Assembly (NCBI RefSeq): GCF_003344625.1 | Contig: NZ_QPKJ02000005.1 | Location: 558,001-622,000 of the forward strand | Length of the DNA: 64,000 bases | Source of the DNA: Solirubrobacter deserti | GTDB taxonomy: Bacteria; Actinomycetota; Thermoleophilia; Solirubrobacterales; Solirubrobacteraceae | Reading direction: 5' to 3' | Shown here: in pieces, positions 1-7,897 of the stretch | Layout: each line of letters begins with the position of its first letter | Position numbering within the stretch: the stretch's first letter is position 1 | The notes under the pieces: generated by a model | Databases searched by the model: none | Told to the model about the DNA's origin: nothing | What the model saw: the letters and a program-made list of their open reading frames with translations, nothing else | Translations under genes and position numbers: made by a program

Positions 1-320
1 TGGCGACGGGCGCCGCGGCCGCGTGGGAGCTGGCGGTGGCGAGCGCTGACCGCGGCGGGATCATCCAGCTGTTCGCGCCCAGCGGCCCTGGGGAGCGGCG
101 TGACTTCGGCGTCGACGACCTCTTCTTCCGCGAGCTGGAGATCCAGGCGTCCTACTCGGCCGGGCCGCGCGACACGCGGGCCGCGCTGCAGCTGATCGCC
201 GACGGCAAGATCTCCGCCGACAAGCTGATCACGCACCGGTTCCCGCTGGAGGAGACCGAGGCGGCGCTGGCCGCGGCGCGCAGCCGCGAGGGCATCAAGG
301 TCGTCGTGACCGCCGCATGA
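1..320 (+). CDS. Zinc-type alcohol/polyol dehydrogenase, C-terminal part (5' end outside window)
   Basis: The reading frame is already open at base 3 and ends in TGA at 318-320, giving about 105 visible residues. They read like the end of a medium-chain dehydrogenase/reductase. The last Rossmann strand with a GGIIQLFAP segment is followed by the helix-rich closing part, and LITHRFPLEETEAALAAA is the typical substrate-domain tail of sorbitol/threonine-type dehydrogenases. The catalytic zinc site and GxGxxG motif lie upstream of the window. The stop overlaps the start of a second enzyme of the same family by 4 bases (ATGA), so the two are probably co-translated and may act on related sugars or polyols. 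The substrate cannot be told from this fragment. Confidence 0.8.
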   Translation, partial: ATGAAAAWELAVASADRGGIIQLFAPSGPGERRDFGVDDLFFRELEIQASYSAGPRDTRAALQLIADGKISADKLITHRFPLEETEAALAAARSREGIKVVVTAA

Positions 321-1318
321 GGGCCGCGCTGGTCCATGCGCCGGGCGACCTGCGCGTCGAGGAGGTCGCCGATCCCGTCGCGGGTCCGGGCGAGGCGGTG
401 CTGCAAGTCGGCGCGGCGGCGTCCTGCCACACCGACGTCAAGTCGCTGCTGCGCGGGCATCCGTCGCTGGGCCCGTTCCCGGCGCGGCTCGGCCACGAGT
501 TCGCGGGCACGATCGAGGCCGTCGGCGAAGGCGTCGACACGGTGCAGGTCGGCGACGTCGTCTTCTGCGGCAACTCCGCCCCGTGCGGCGAGTGCCGCCA
601 GTGCCGGCGCGGACGCGAGTCGCTGTGCGAGGACCTGCTGTACGTGCTCGGCGGGTTCGCGGAGAAGGTGCTGCTGCCGGCGCGGCTGGTCGCGAAGAAC
701 CTGCACCCGATCCCGGACGGCGTGCCGCTCGCGCTGGCGCCGATCGCCGAGCCGCTGGCCTGCGCGGTCCACGCGCTGGACGTCGTCGAGGTGCCCGAGC
801 GGGTCACGATCCTCGGCGGCGGCTCGCTCGGCCTGATGCTGTGCGCGCTGGCGGCGAGCGCGGGCGCCAGGCCGACGGTGCTCGACCCGCACCCGGAACG
901 GCTGGAGCTGGCCACGCGCTTCGGCGCCGCCAAGACCGTGATCGCCACGCGCGGGCCGCAGGACATCGAGCAGGGCGGCGACGCCGACCTCGTGCTGGAG
1001 GCCGTCGGGCGCCCCGAGGCGTGGGAGCTCGCCGTTGCGATGGCCGCGCCCGGCGGCACGGTGAACCTGTTCGGCGGCTGCGCGCGCGGCACGACGTTCA
1101 CCGTCCCCACCGCGCGCGTGCACTACGAGGAGGTCACGCTGCTGGGCACTTACCACCACGCGCCCCGCTACCTCGCGCGGGCGCTGGAAGTGCTGGCCGC
1201 GGGCGAGTACCCGTGGGCCGACCTGGTGGGCCCGGAGATCACCCTCGACCAGCTGCCCGACGCGCTCGCCGGCCGCCTGCACGACCCGCAGCCCGCCAAG
1301 TACAGCGTGCGCTTCTAG
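317..1318 (+). CDS. Zinc-dependent medium-chain alcohol/polyol dehydrogenase
   Basis: This is a 333-residue NAD(P)-dependent oxidoreductase of the zinc MDR family, predicted to be soluble. Visible features in order are ASCHTDVKSLL with the first catalytic zinc Cys, GHEFAGTIEAVGEGV with the zinc His and Glu, the structural-zinc lobe CGECRQCRRGRESLC with four Cys, and the nucleotide-binding ILGGGSLGLM near residue 170. An acidic residue in VLDPHPERL suggests NAD preference. Length matches the family (330-350). ATG overlaps the stop of the preceding dehydrogenase, so they form a pair. Its TAG at 1316-1318 abuts the stop of the convergent lipoprotein gene. Sorbitol, threonine or xylitol dehydrogenase are all possible; the exact substrate is unknown. 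Confidence 0.88.
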   Translation: MRAALVHAPGDLRVEEVADPVAGPGEAVLQVGAAASCHTDVKSLLRGHPSLGPFPARLGHEFAGTIEAVGEGVDTVQVGDVVFCGNSAPCGECRQCRRGRESLCEDLLYVLGGFAEKVLLPARLVAKNLHPIPDGVPLALAPIAEPLACAVHALDVVEVPERVTILGGGSLGLMLCALAASAGARPTVLDPHPERLELATRFGAAKTVIATRGPQDIEQGGDADLVLEAVGRPEAWELAVAMAAPGGTVNLFGGCARGTTFTVPTARVHYEEVTLLGTYHHAPRYLARALEVLAAGEYPWADLVGPEITLDQLPDALAGRLHDPQPAKYSVRF

Positions 1319-2072
1319 CAGGGGGCCGGGGCGCCGCCCTCGGTGGTCTGGCCGTAGCCGAACGTCTGACGCAGCTGGGCGGGCGTGGCGAACGCCCAGT
1401 CGCGCCGCTCGAGCGCGCGCTTCTCGCGCGCCGTGAGCGCGACGACGAACGCGACCTGGCCGAGCGCCCCGTCGGCGCGGTGGACCTCGAAGCGCCGGCC
1501 GTCGATCAGCCGGTTGATGCCGTCGAGCACGCAGAGGTCGAGGAAGTCGCCCTGCGGAGCGGCGCGGACCGAGTGCGCGGTGCCGTCGAGCTCGAAGCTG
1601 ATCGTCGCCCGTTCGCCGCGCCAGCGCTCGCGCACGTTGCGCGGCTCGAACGCGCCGCGCGAGATCCGCGCCCATTCCGCGAACGCGCTCACGTAGACGT
1701 CGTTGCCCTCGAGGACGTCGCGCTCGATGTCGGAGAACCACACTCGTTCACGGTCGTACGCGAGCAGCTCGAGCTCGTCGTAGCGCGTCGCGACCTTGGC
1801 CGGCTCCTCCCACTCGCGCTCGTAGGCGGTCTCGATCCGCCGTGCGGCGCCCGCGGCGGGCTCGTCAGCGAAGAAGCCAGCCGCTGGTAGTCGCGCACGA
1901 ACGCCTCGACCGACCGCTGATCGACCGGCGCCTCGGTGGCCGCGTCCCCCGGCAGCGGCGGTGTCTCCTGCGCGTAGCTGCGCTCGACTTCGCGGAGGAC
2001 CTCCTCGTCGCCCGGCTCGCCGCCACCGCACGCGGCGAGGACGAGCGCGAGAAGGAGGACGAGCCGCCGCAC
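1315..2072 (-). pseudogene. Lipoprotein gene interrupted by a one-base frameshift
   Basis: The start at 2072 opens a clear lipoprotein signal (MRRLVLLLALVLAACGGG, lipobox Cys) followed by an acidic helical stretch ending at DYQRL. The continuation, beginning GFFADEPAAG and running to about residue 250, lies in a different frame down to the TAG at 1315-1317. Adding one C to the CC at 1877-1878 (plus strand) would join both parts into a 252-residue protein reading YQRLGFFADE. No known domain is recognised. It follows the cupin gene by 10 bases on the same strand, so it may be the last gene of the metNIQ operon. Either a true frameshift mutation or a sequencing error in a short homopolymer would explain it. 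Confidence 0.6.
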
Positions 2073-2082
2073 GGGCGGCAGC

Positions 2083-2547
2083 CTAGTGTGCGAAGGGCGC
2101 CGTGCGCGGGTCGGCGAGGAGCGCTTCCCACTCCTCGTCGGAGACGGGCTGCGGCTTGTCGCGCGTGCCCTCGACGGTGCAGATGAAGCCGAACGGCTCG
2201 TCGCCCGCGTTGATCCAGCGGTGCGGCGTCCACGGCGGGACCTCGACCAGGTCGAGGTGGTCGAGGTCCACCACCTGGTCGCCGATCAGCGCCTGGCCCC
2301 GCCCGCGGGCGGTGAAGACGACGTGGACGTGCTCGTGCTTCTCCAGGCTCGAGAACCCACCGGGCGCGATCTCGAAGTAGCGCACTTCGAACGTCACGCC
2401 CGCCTCCTCGGACCGCACCAGCGTGTGACGCGAGAGGCCCTGCCAGGCCATGCCCCGGGCGCTGCCGGGCTCGTCCTTGTAGGCGCGGGCGGTGACGCCG
2501 GCCCATTGGAAGGCGGTGGGGTCGAACGCGGCACGTCTCACGGTCAT
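2083..2547 (-). CDS. Single-domain cupin protein
   Basis: A 154-residue small beta-barrel (cupin_2) protein. The first metal motif appears in FSSLEKHEHVHVVFTARGRG and the second in PPWTPHRWINAGDEPFGFIC, giving the usual His/Glu ligand set for a mononuclear metal. Such proteins may be dioxygenases, isomerases or sugar/effector binders, and nothing here fixes the reaction. It starts 4 bases after the end of metQ and is followed closely by a broken lipoprotein gene, so it is probably transcribed with the methionine transporter. A link to thiol or methionine metabolism is only inferred from position. Confidence 0.8.
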   Translation of the reverse strand: MTVRRAAFDPTAFQWAGVTARAYKDEPGSARGMAWQGLSRHTLVRSEEAGVTFEVRYFEIAPGGFSSLEKHEHVHVVFTARGRGQALIGDQVVDLDHLDLVEVPPWTPHRWINAGDEPFGFICTVEGTRDKPQPVSDEEWEALLADPRTAPFAH

Positions 2548-2551
2548 CAGG

Positions 2552-3373
2552 CTAGAAGGCGGGGAGCACCGCGCCCTTGTACTGCTGGTCGATGAACTGC
2601 TTGACCTCGGGCGAGGTGAGCAACTGCGCGAGCTTCTTCACGCGCGGATCGTTGCGCTCCTCCGGCAGCGTGACGAGGAGGTTGGCGTTCGGGTTGTTCT
2701 GCGCCTGCTCGAGCGCGAGGGCGTCCTCGCTCGGGGTGAGGTCGGCTTCGAGCGCGTAGTTGCCGTTGATCACGGCGAGGTCGGCGTCGTCGAGCGAACG
2801 CGGCGTCTGGGCGGCCTCGACCTCGGCGAACTCGAGCTTCTTCGGGTTGTCCTGGATGTCGCGGATCGTCGCCGTCTCGGTGGCTTCCGGCTTGAGCGTG
2901 ATCAGGTTGTTCGCGGCGAGCAGGCGCAGCGCGCGGGCCTCGTTGGTGGCGTCGTTCGGGATCGCGACCTGCGCGCCGTTCGGCACCGACGCGACGTCCT
3001 CGATCTCGCGCGAGTACAGGCCGAGCGGCTCGATATGCACGCCGACGATCGATGTCGCCTTGAAGTTGCGTGCCTTCTCCTGGTCGGCCAGGTAGGCGGG
3101 CGTCTGGAAGTAGTTGGCGTCCAGCTGGCCGTCGACGAGCGCGGTGTTCGGGAGCACGTAGTCCGTGAACTCCTTCACCTCGAGCTCGAGGCCGTTCTTC
3201 TCGGCGAGGTTGTCCTTGATGAAGTTGAGGATCTCGGCGTGGGGGACGGGGGAGGCGCCGACGACGAGCGGCTTGTCGGCCGCGGCGGCGCTGCCGGTCT
3301 CCTCCTCGCCGCCGCAGGCGGCCGCACCCAGGGCGAGGGTGGCGGCGGCCAGGGCAAGAGCGATGCGTCGCAT
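2552..3373 (-). CDS. metQ: Methionine ABC transporter substrate-binding lipoprotein
   Basis: A 273-residue NlpA/MetQ-family protein. The N-terminus is a lipoprotein signal with ALGAAACGGEE, so Cys is lipidated and the protein sits on the outer face of the membrane. The mature part has family signatures: VVGASPVPHAEILNFIK, LPNTALVDGQLDANYFQT and VAIPNDATNEARALRLL. Length is normal. It lies 11 bases downstream of the permease gene, in the conserved order ATPase, permease, binding protein. It captures methionine (possibly also D-methionine or related ligands) for import. Confident in family; the ligand is inferred from the complete N-I-Q gene set. Confidence 0.93.
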   Translation of the reverse strand: MRRIALALAAATLALGAAACGGEEETGSAAAADKPLVVGASPVPHAEILNFIKDNLAEKNGLELEVKEFTDYVLPNTALVDGQLDANYFQTPAYLADQEKARNFKATSIVGVHIEPLGLYSREIEDVASVPNGAQVAIPNDATNEARALRLLAANNLITLKPEATETATIRDIQDNPKKLEFAEVEAAQTPRSLDDADLAVINGNYALEADLTPSEDALALEQAQNNPNANLLVTLPEERNDPRVKKLAQLLTSPEVKQFIDQQYKGAVLPAF

Positions 3374-3384
3374 GGGGGGACCTT

Positions 3385-4047
3385 TCAGGAGTGAGAGAGG
3401 CGCCGGGACACGCGGTCGCCGGCGAACTGCAGAAGCTGCACCAGCAGCACGAGCACGACGACGGTCGCGATCGTGACCTCCGTCTCGTAGCGCTGGTAGC
3501 CGTAGCGGATGGCCACGTCGCCGAGGCCTCCGCCACCGACGGCGCCGGCCATGGCGGAGTAGCCGATGACGCCGATCGTGGTGATGGTCACGCCCGAGAC
3601 GAGTGAGGGGAGCGCCTCCGGCACCAGGACCTTGGACACGACCTCGCGGCGCCGCGCGCCCGAGGCCAGCGCGGCCTCGACGAGGCCGTTCGGCACCTCA
3701 CGCAGCGCCGTCTCGACGATCCTCGCGAAGAACGGGATCGTCGCCAGTGCGAGCGGCACGATCGCCGCCGTGGTGCCGATGGTGGTGCCGACGAGCGCCC
3801 GCGTGAGCGGGATCACGGCGACCAGCAGGATGATGAAGGGGACCGAGCGCCCGACGTTGACGATCGCGCCGAGGACCCGATTGGCGACGCGCGACTCCAG
3901 TTGCCCGCCGCGATCGGTGAGCAGCAGCAGCACGCCCAACAGCAGCCCGAACGGGATCGTGACGAGCATCGCCACGCCGACCATCACGAGCGTCTCGCGC
4001 GTGGCCGTCCACAGCAGCGGGGCCCATTCGCTCCAGCCGTCGTTCAT
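3385..4047 (-). CDS. metI: Methionine ABC transporter permease
   Basis: A 220-residue integral membrane protein with about five to six membrane helices and the EAA-type coupling loop VEAALASGARRREVVSKVLVPEALPSL, typical of MetI. The start is the ATG at 4045-4047, which overlaps the metN stop (ATGA) and begins MNDGWSEWAPLLW. An in-frame upstream extension would run through metN and is rejected. It forms the channel of the MetNIQ importer with two copies of MetN. Spacing to metQ is 11 bases, so all three are one transcriptional unit. Confidence 0.93.
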   Translation of the reverse strand: MNDGWSEWAPLLWTATRETLVMVGVAMLVTIPFGLLLGVLLLLTDRGGQLESRVANRVLGAIVNVGRSVPFIILLVAVIPLTRALVGTTIGTTAAIVPLALATIPFFARIVETALREVPNGLVEAALASGARRREVVSKVLVPEALPSLVSGVTITTIGVIGYSAMAGAVGGGGLGDVAIRYGYQRYETEVTIATVVVLVLLVQLLQFAGDRVSRRLSHS

Positions 4048-4949
4048 ACCGCGACCTCCTTCGGGGTCACGACCAGCGCGCGGGTGACGCGCCGCTCGCC
4101 GATCCGCTCGGTGGAGCGGGCCTCGATCCGGGCGCCGTCGGCGATCGCCGCCGCGAGCCGCTCCTCGGCGTCCTCGAACAGGACGACCTCCTCGGCGTGC
4201 TCGTGCCCGCCGACCTCGACCCGGCCGAGCGACGGCAGCAGGCCGGAGGCGAGCCGGGAGCCGGGCCGCGCGACGACCTCGCCGAGCGGACCTTCCTCCA
4301 CGACCCGCCCTGCGTCGAGCAGCGCGACCCGGTCGCACGCCGCGCGCACGACGTCCATCTCGTGCGTGATCAGCAGGACCGTCAAGCCGAGCTCGGCGTT
4401 GATGCGCCGCAGCAGGTCCAGCACGGAGGTCGTGGTCTCGGCGTCCAGCGCGGACGTGGCCTCGTCCGACAGCAGCAGCGACGGCTCGGACGCGAGCGCG
4501 CGGGCGATCCCGACGCGCTGCTTCTGGCCGCCGGACAGCTGCGACGGGTACGAGCCGCCGCGGTCGCCGAGGCCGACGAGCTCGAGCAGCTCGTGCGCGC
4601 GGCGGCCTCGCTCGGCGCGCCCCACGCCCGCGATCTCCAGCGGCAACGCGACGTTCTCGGCGGCTGTCCGCGAGGTGAGCAGGTTGAACTGCTGGAAGAT
4701 CATCCCGATCCGCCGGCGCGTCGCCCGCAGCTCGGCGCCACCCATGCGCGTGATGTCCGCGCCGTCGAGCGTGATCGTGCCGGCGGTCGGCTCCTCGAGC
4801 CGGTTCACGCAGCGGATGAGCGTGCTCTTGCCCGTGCCGCTGCGCCCGATGACGCCGACGATCTCGCCCGCCGGTACGGAAAGATCGACGCCGTCCAGGG
4901 CGACGACACCGTTCGGGAAGACCTTGCGCAAGCCGCTGATCTCAAGCAT
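4044..4949 (-). CDS. metN: Methionine ABC transporter ATP-binding protein
   Basis: A 301-residue ABC ATPase. Walker A is GRSGTGKST, the Q-loop lies in IGMIFQQFNLL, the signature is LSGGQKQRVGIARAL, Walker B is LLLSDEATSAL and the switch His is in LLITHEMD. After about residue 240 a shortened C-terminal segment corresponds to the position of the NIL/ACT regulatory domain that lets methionine inhibit transport; it is shorter than in E. coli MetN (343 residues), so feedback control may be reduced. It is the first gene of the minus-strand operon metN-metI-metQ-cupin-lipoprotein. Two dyad-symmetric elements lie upstream. Confidence 0.93.
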   Translation of the reverse strand: MLEISGLRKVFPNGVVALDGVDLSVPAGEIVGVIGRSGTGKSTLIRCVNRLEEPTAGTITLDGADITRMGGAELRATRRRIGMIFQQFNLLTSRTAAENVALPLEIAGVGRAERGRRAHELLELVGLGDRGGSYPSQLSGGQKQRVGIARALASEPSLLLSDEATSALDAETTTSVLDLLRRINAELGLTVLLITHEMDVVRAACDRVALLDAGRVVEEGPLGEVVARPGSRLASGLLPSLGRVEVGGHEHAEEVVLFEDAEERLAAAIADGARIEARSTERIGERRVTRALVVTPKEVAV

Positions 4950-4969
4950 CGGCGGCTCACAATAGAAAC

Positions 4970-5029
4970 TCCTAATCCCGGATCGGATTTAGAGTTATTA
5001 GGACCGGGTGTCGTATTCCGTTATACGAC
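4970..5029 (-). promoter_or_regulatory. Two inverted repeats upstream of metN (candidate operators)
   Basis: The 94-base gap between metN and the nucleoside hydrolase gene contains two separate perfect 7-base dyads. TCCTAAT at 4970-4976 pairs with ATTAGGA at 4997-5003. GTCGTAT at 5010-5016 pairs with ATACGAC at 5023-5029 across a 6-base spacer. The segment is clearly richer in A and T than its surroundings. On the minus strand the second dyad contains TATAAC, a possible -10 hexamer for metN. The region is too short for a SAM riboswitch and I see no T-box features. Confidence 0.45.
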
Positions 5030-5043
5030 CCGTCGAACGCGAC

Positions 5044-5994
5044 TCAGGCCTGTGTGAGCCGTGTCACCAGCTCGTCGCCGAAGCGCTGCCAGTCGGCACT
5101 GTCGACGACCCGCGTCGGCGGTGCCTCGGTGACGGGCAGCGACACCGGGCCGCCGTCTTCGCGCTCCATCAGCCAGGCGCGCGCCATGAAGCCGTCGCTG
5201 ACGACGTTGACCGGACCCTGGCGCCAGGCCGTCGCGTAGGTCGGGTCGACGAGGATGCCCGCCGCAAGCGGGTCGTGCATCGAGCACACCCGGCGGCCCC
5301 ATTTGTGCTGGTAGAAGCCCAGGTAGAACGGGAGGATCGCCGAGGCCAGCCGGGCCGCCGGCGTGTCGGAGGCGGCGAGCGCGGCGGCGGCCTCCTCGTC
5401 GAGGATCGCGGGCGACGTCACGTTGACGCCAACCATGACGAGCTCATTCCGGGGTGCGGCGAACACGAGTGCGGCCGCGGCGGCGTCGTGGTCGATGTTG
5501 GCGTCGACCTCGCGCAGCGTGCCGGCCGGCGGGTAGGCGCCGGAGCCGCCCATGATCACGACCGAGCGCAGACGCGCCAATACCTCAGGGTCCTTCCGCA
5601 GCGCCACGCCGAGGTTCGTCAACGGACCCACCGCGAGCAGGTCGAGCTCGCCCGGGTGTTCGAGCGAGAGCCGGATCAGCTGGTCGGCGGCGTGCTCACC
5701 CGTGACCGCGCCCTTCGGGTCGGGGAAGCCGGCGTCGCCCATCCCGTCCGCGCCGTGCACGAACGAAGCGACGCTCAGCTCCTGCTCGAGCGGCTTCACG
5801 GCGCCGAGAGCCACCGGCACGTCCAGCCCGAGCGTCTCGAACACGATCAGTGCGTTGCGCGCCGCGTCGTGGGCCGTGCAGTTGCCGTGCACCGCACCGA
5901 GCGCGACGATCTCGGCGTCCTCGCGGGCGGCGAGGTAGAGGATGGCGATGGCGTCGTCGATGCCGACGTCCATGTCCAGGATCACTCGTCTCAT
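5044..5994 (-). CDS. Inosine-uridine-type nucleoside hydrolase
   Basis: A 316-residue enzyme that hydrolyses the N-glycosidic bond of ribonucleosides to base plus ribose. The N-terminal calcium-binding motif reads ILDMDVGIDDAIA, a variant of DTDxGxDDA in which the Thr position is Met. Further family marks are LAVGPLTNLGVAL, VVIMGGSGAYPPAG, EVDANIDHDAAA and the late Asp in CSMHDPLAAGIL. It is the last gene of the minus-strand nucleoside import operon and overlaps the upstream permease by 4 bases, so imported nucleosides are probably cleaved here for base salvage and pentose use. Base specificity cannot be read from the sequence. Confidence 0.9.
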   Translation of the reverse strand: MRRVILDMDVGIDDAIAILYLAAREDAEIVALGAVHGNCTAHDAARNALIVFETLGLDVPVALGAVKPLEQELSVASFVHGADGMGDAGFPDPKGAVTGEHAADQLIRLSLEHPGELDLLAVGPLTNLGVALRKDPEVLARLRSVVIMGGSGAYPPAGTLREVDANIDHDAAAAALVFAAPRNELVMVGVNVTSPAILDEEAAAALAASDTPAARLASAILPFYLGFYQHKWGRRVCSMHDPLAAGILVDPTYATAWRQGPVNVVSDGFMARAWLMEREDGGPVSLPVTEAPPTRVVDSADWQRFGDELVTRLTQA

Positions 5995-6860
5995 GTGGTC
6001 ACCGGGCGGTTACGGAGCCGGCGCGCGAGCAGCACGAGCACGGCGATGGTCAGGACGTAGGGCAGCATCGACACGAACTGCGGCGGGATGCCGATGCCCT
6101 GCAGGCGCACGGCCATCGCGTACGCCAGGCCGAACAGCAGTGCCGCCGCGGCCGCGCCGACGGGGTGCGAGCGGGCGAGCATGATCGCCACCAGGGCGAT
6201 GAAGCCGCGGCCCGCGGTCATGCCCTGCACCCACTGAGTGACGAGCGAGAGCGCGAGCTGGGCGCCCGCGAGCCCGCACAGCACGCCGCACAGCCCGCAG
6301 GCCAGGAACTTGATCCGGTCGGGGTGCACCGCGGCCTCGGAGGCGGCCTCGGCGTCCTCGCCGACCGCGCGCAGCCGCACGCCGAACGGGTGCTTGAACA
6401 GCAGCCACCACAGCGCCGGGACGAGCAGCGCGCCGAGGTACACGAGCGGCGAGAAGCCGAACAGCCGCGGGAGGCCTTCGAGCGCGGGGTCGTCGTAGGA
6501 GCCCTGCACGCCGAACACCGGGAGCGTCAGATAGGCGGTGAGGCCGATCGCGAACAGGTTCACGGCCAGGCCGACGATGATCGGATCGCCCTTGAGGCGG
6601 ATCACCCACAGCCCGAACAGCAGCGACAGGGCGGTCGCGCCGGCAACGCCCAGCAGCAGGCCCAGCCAGGCGCTGCCCGTCCAGTACAGGCCGGCGAAGC
6701 CGAGGAAGGCGCCGACGAGCATCTGGCCCTCGAGGCCGATGTTGAAGATCCCGGCGCGGTCGGTGAGCAGCCCGCCGAGCGCGGCGAGCAGGATCGGGCT
6801 CGTCAGCCGCAGCGCGGAGAGGATCAGCGCGAAGTCGAAGATCGAGAAGAAGTCGCTCAT
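5991..6860 (-). CDS. Nucleoside ABC transporter permease (second permease)
   Basis: A 289-residue polytopic membrane protein of the BPD_transp_2 family, related to the PnrE/YufQ class. It begins MSDFFSIFDFALILSALRL at the ATG at 6858-6860, which overlaps the stop of the other permease. The signature GGLLTDRAGIFNIGLEGQM is the conserved loop of this family, and about eight to nine hydrophobic segments follow. With the neighbouring permease it should form the asymmetric channel of the BmpA-type purine/pyrimidine nucleoside importer. Its stop overlaps the nucleoside hydrolase start. Confidence 0.9.
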   Translation of the reverse strand: MSDFFSIFDFALILSALRLTSPILLAALGGLLTDRAGIFNIGLEGQMLVGAFLGFAGLYWTGSAWLGLLLGVAGATALSLLFGLWVIRLKGDPIIVGLAVNLFAIGLTAYLTLPVFGVQGSYDDPALEGLPRLFGFSPLVYLGALLVPALWWLLFKHPFGVRLRAVGEDAEAASEAAVHPDRIKFLACGLCGVLCGLAGAQLALSLVTQWVQGMTAGRGFIALVAIMLARSHPVGAAAAALLFGLAYAMAVRLQGIGIPPQFVSMLPYVLTIAVLVLLARRLRNRPVTT

Positions 6861-7897
6861 CGCCGCAGCACCCTCCGGCCGAGCCACAGCCGCACAGCGA
6901 CCATCGCGATGATCACGGCCTGGATGACGTTGACCAGCTGCAGCGGCACGTTCGTCGCCAGCTGCAGGCCGCTGCCGCCAGTCTGCAGGGCAGCGAGGAA
7001 GAACCCGGACACGAACGTGAACAGCGGATGGAAGCCGGCCAGCATCGACGCCGCGAGGCCGCTCCACGCGGTCTGCGGCGAGACGATCGAGTCGTCGAGG
7101 TAGCGGTAGGTCTGCCCCATCACCAGCAGCGCGCCCGCGAGCCCGCACAGCGCTCCCGACAGCGCCATCGTGGTCACGATCGTGCGCTTCATGGGCACGC
7201 CGCCGGTCTCGGCGAAGTCGCGGTTGAGGCCGGTCATGCGCATGGCGTAACCGAGCGAGGTCCGCTGCAGCAGCCACAGCACGCCCAGCGGTGCCAGGAC
7301 CGCGGCGAACAGCCCGGCGTGCAGCGGCGTGTTGGGGACGATGATCGGCAGCTGCAGCGCGCTCGGGATCTCGGCCGTCTGCGCCAGCGTCGAGCCGCCG
7401 CTCTCGTCGCGCAGCGGGTACGCCGCGAGGTAGGTCGCCAGCAGCGCGCCGACGTAGTTGAGCAGCAGCGTCGTGACCACGAGCGGCACGCGTAGGAACA
7501 CCTCCCACAACGCGGGCAGGACCGCCCACGCCGCGCCCGCCAGACAGCCGGACACCACCGCGAGCACGAACGTGATCGCCCCCGGCAGCGAAGCGAGCGC
7601 ATGGCCGACCACGGCGGTCGTCAGCGCGCCGAGGATCATCTGCCCTTCGCCGCCGAGGTTGAACAACCCGACCCGGAACGCGAGCCCCATCCCGAGTCCG
7701 ACGACGATGATCGGGATCGCGGTCGTCATCGACTGCGCGAGCGCGTTGGTGGAGCCGACCGAGCTCGTCCACAGCGCCTCGTAGGCCGTCGCGGGCGAAT
7801 CGTCGGCGATCAGCACGAACAGCGCGCCGACCGCGAGCGCGATCGCCACCGCCAGCAGCGCCTCGCCGACGGCGAAGCCGCGGTCACGCATGCGCAC
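6857..7897 (-). CDS. Nucleoside ABC transporter permease (first permease)
   Basis: A roughly 346-residue BPD_transp_2 family permease (PnrD/YufP class) with about eight to ten hydrophobic segments and the family loop GLAFRVGLFNLGGEGQM. The start may be GTG at 7897 (MRMRDRG) or ATG at 7891 (MRDRG); either overlaps the stop of the ATPase gene at 7884, and no strong ribosome binding site decides between them. The EAA-like cytoplasmic segment is in RMTGLNRDFAETGGVPMKR. It is the partner of the permease downstream in the nucleoside importer. Confidence 0.88.
   Translation of the reverse strand: MRMRDRGFAVGEALLAVAIALAVGALFVLIADDSPATAYEALWTSSVGSTNALAQSMTTAIPIIVVGLGMGLAFRVGLFNLGGEGQMILGALTTAVVGHALASLPGAITFVLAVVSGCLAGAAWAVLPALWEVFLRVPLVVTTLLLNYVGALLATYLAAYPLRDESGGSTLAQTAEIPSALQLPIIVPNTPLHAGLFAAVLAPLGVLWLLQRTSLGYAMRMTGLNRDFAETGGVPMKRTIVTTMALSGALCGLAGALLVMGQTYRYLDDSIVSPQTAWSGLAASMLAGFHPLFTFVSGFFLAALQTGGSGLQLATNVPLQLVNVIQAVIIAMVAVRLWLGRRVLRR

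Noticed and set aside
152..1890. Long Arg/Ala-rich open frames on both strands across the dehydrogenase and lipoprotein region
   Set aside because: They are shadows of GC-rich codon structure; composition is biased to Arg, Ala and Pro, there is no recognisable domain, and they cover well-supported genes.
4950..5043. A SAM or T-box riboswitch in front of metN
   Set aside because: The gap is only 94 bases and shows two short dyads, not the conserved helices of a SAM riboswitch or a T-box sequence.
5991..7772. A single fused nucleoside permease of about 590 residues
   Set aside because: The upstream extension is Arg-rich shadow sequence of the other permease; ATG 6860 overlapping the preceding stop gives two normal permeases.
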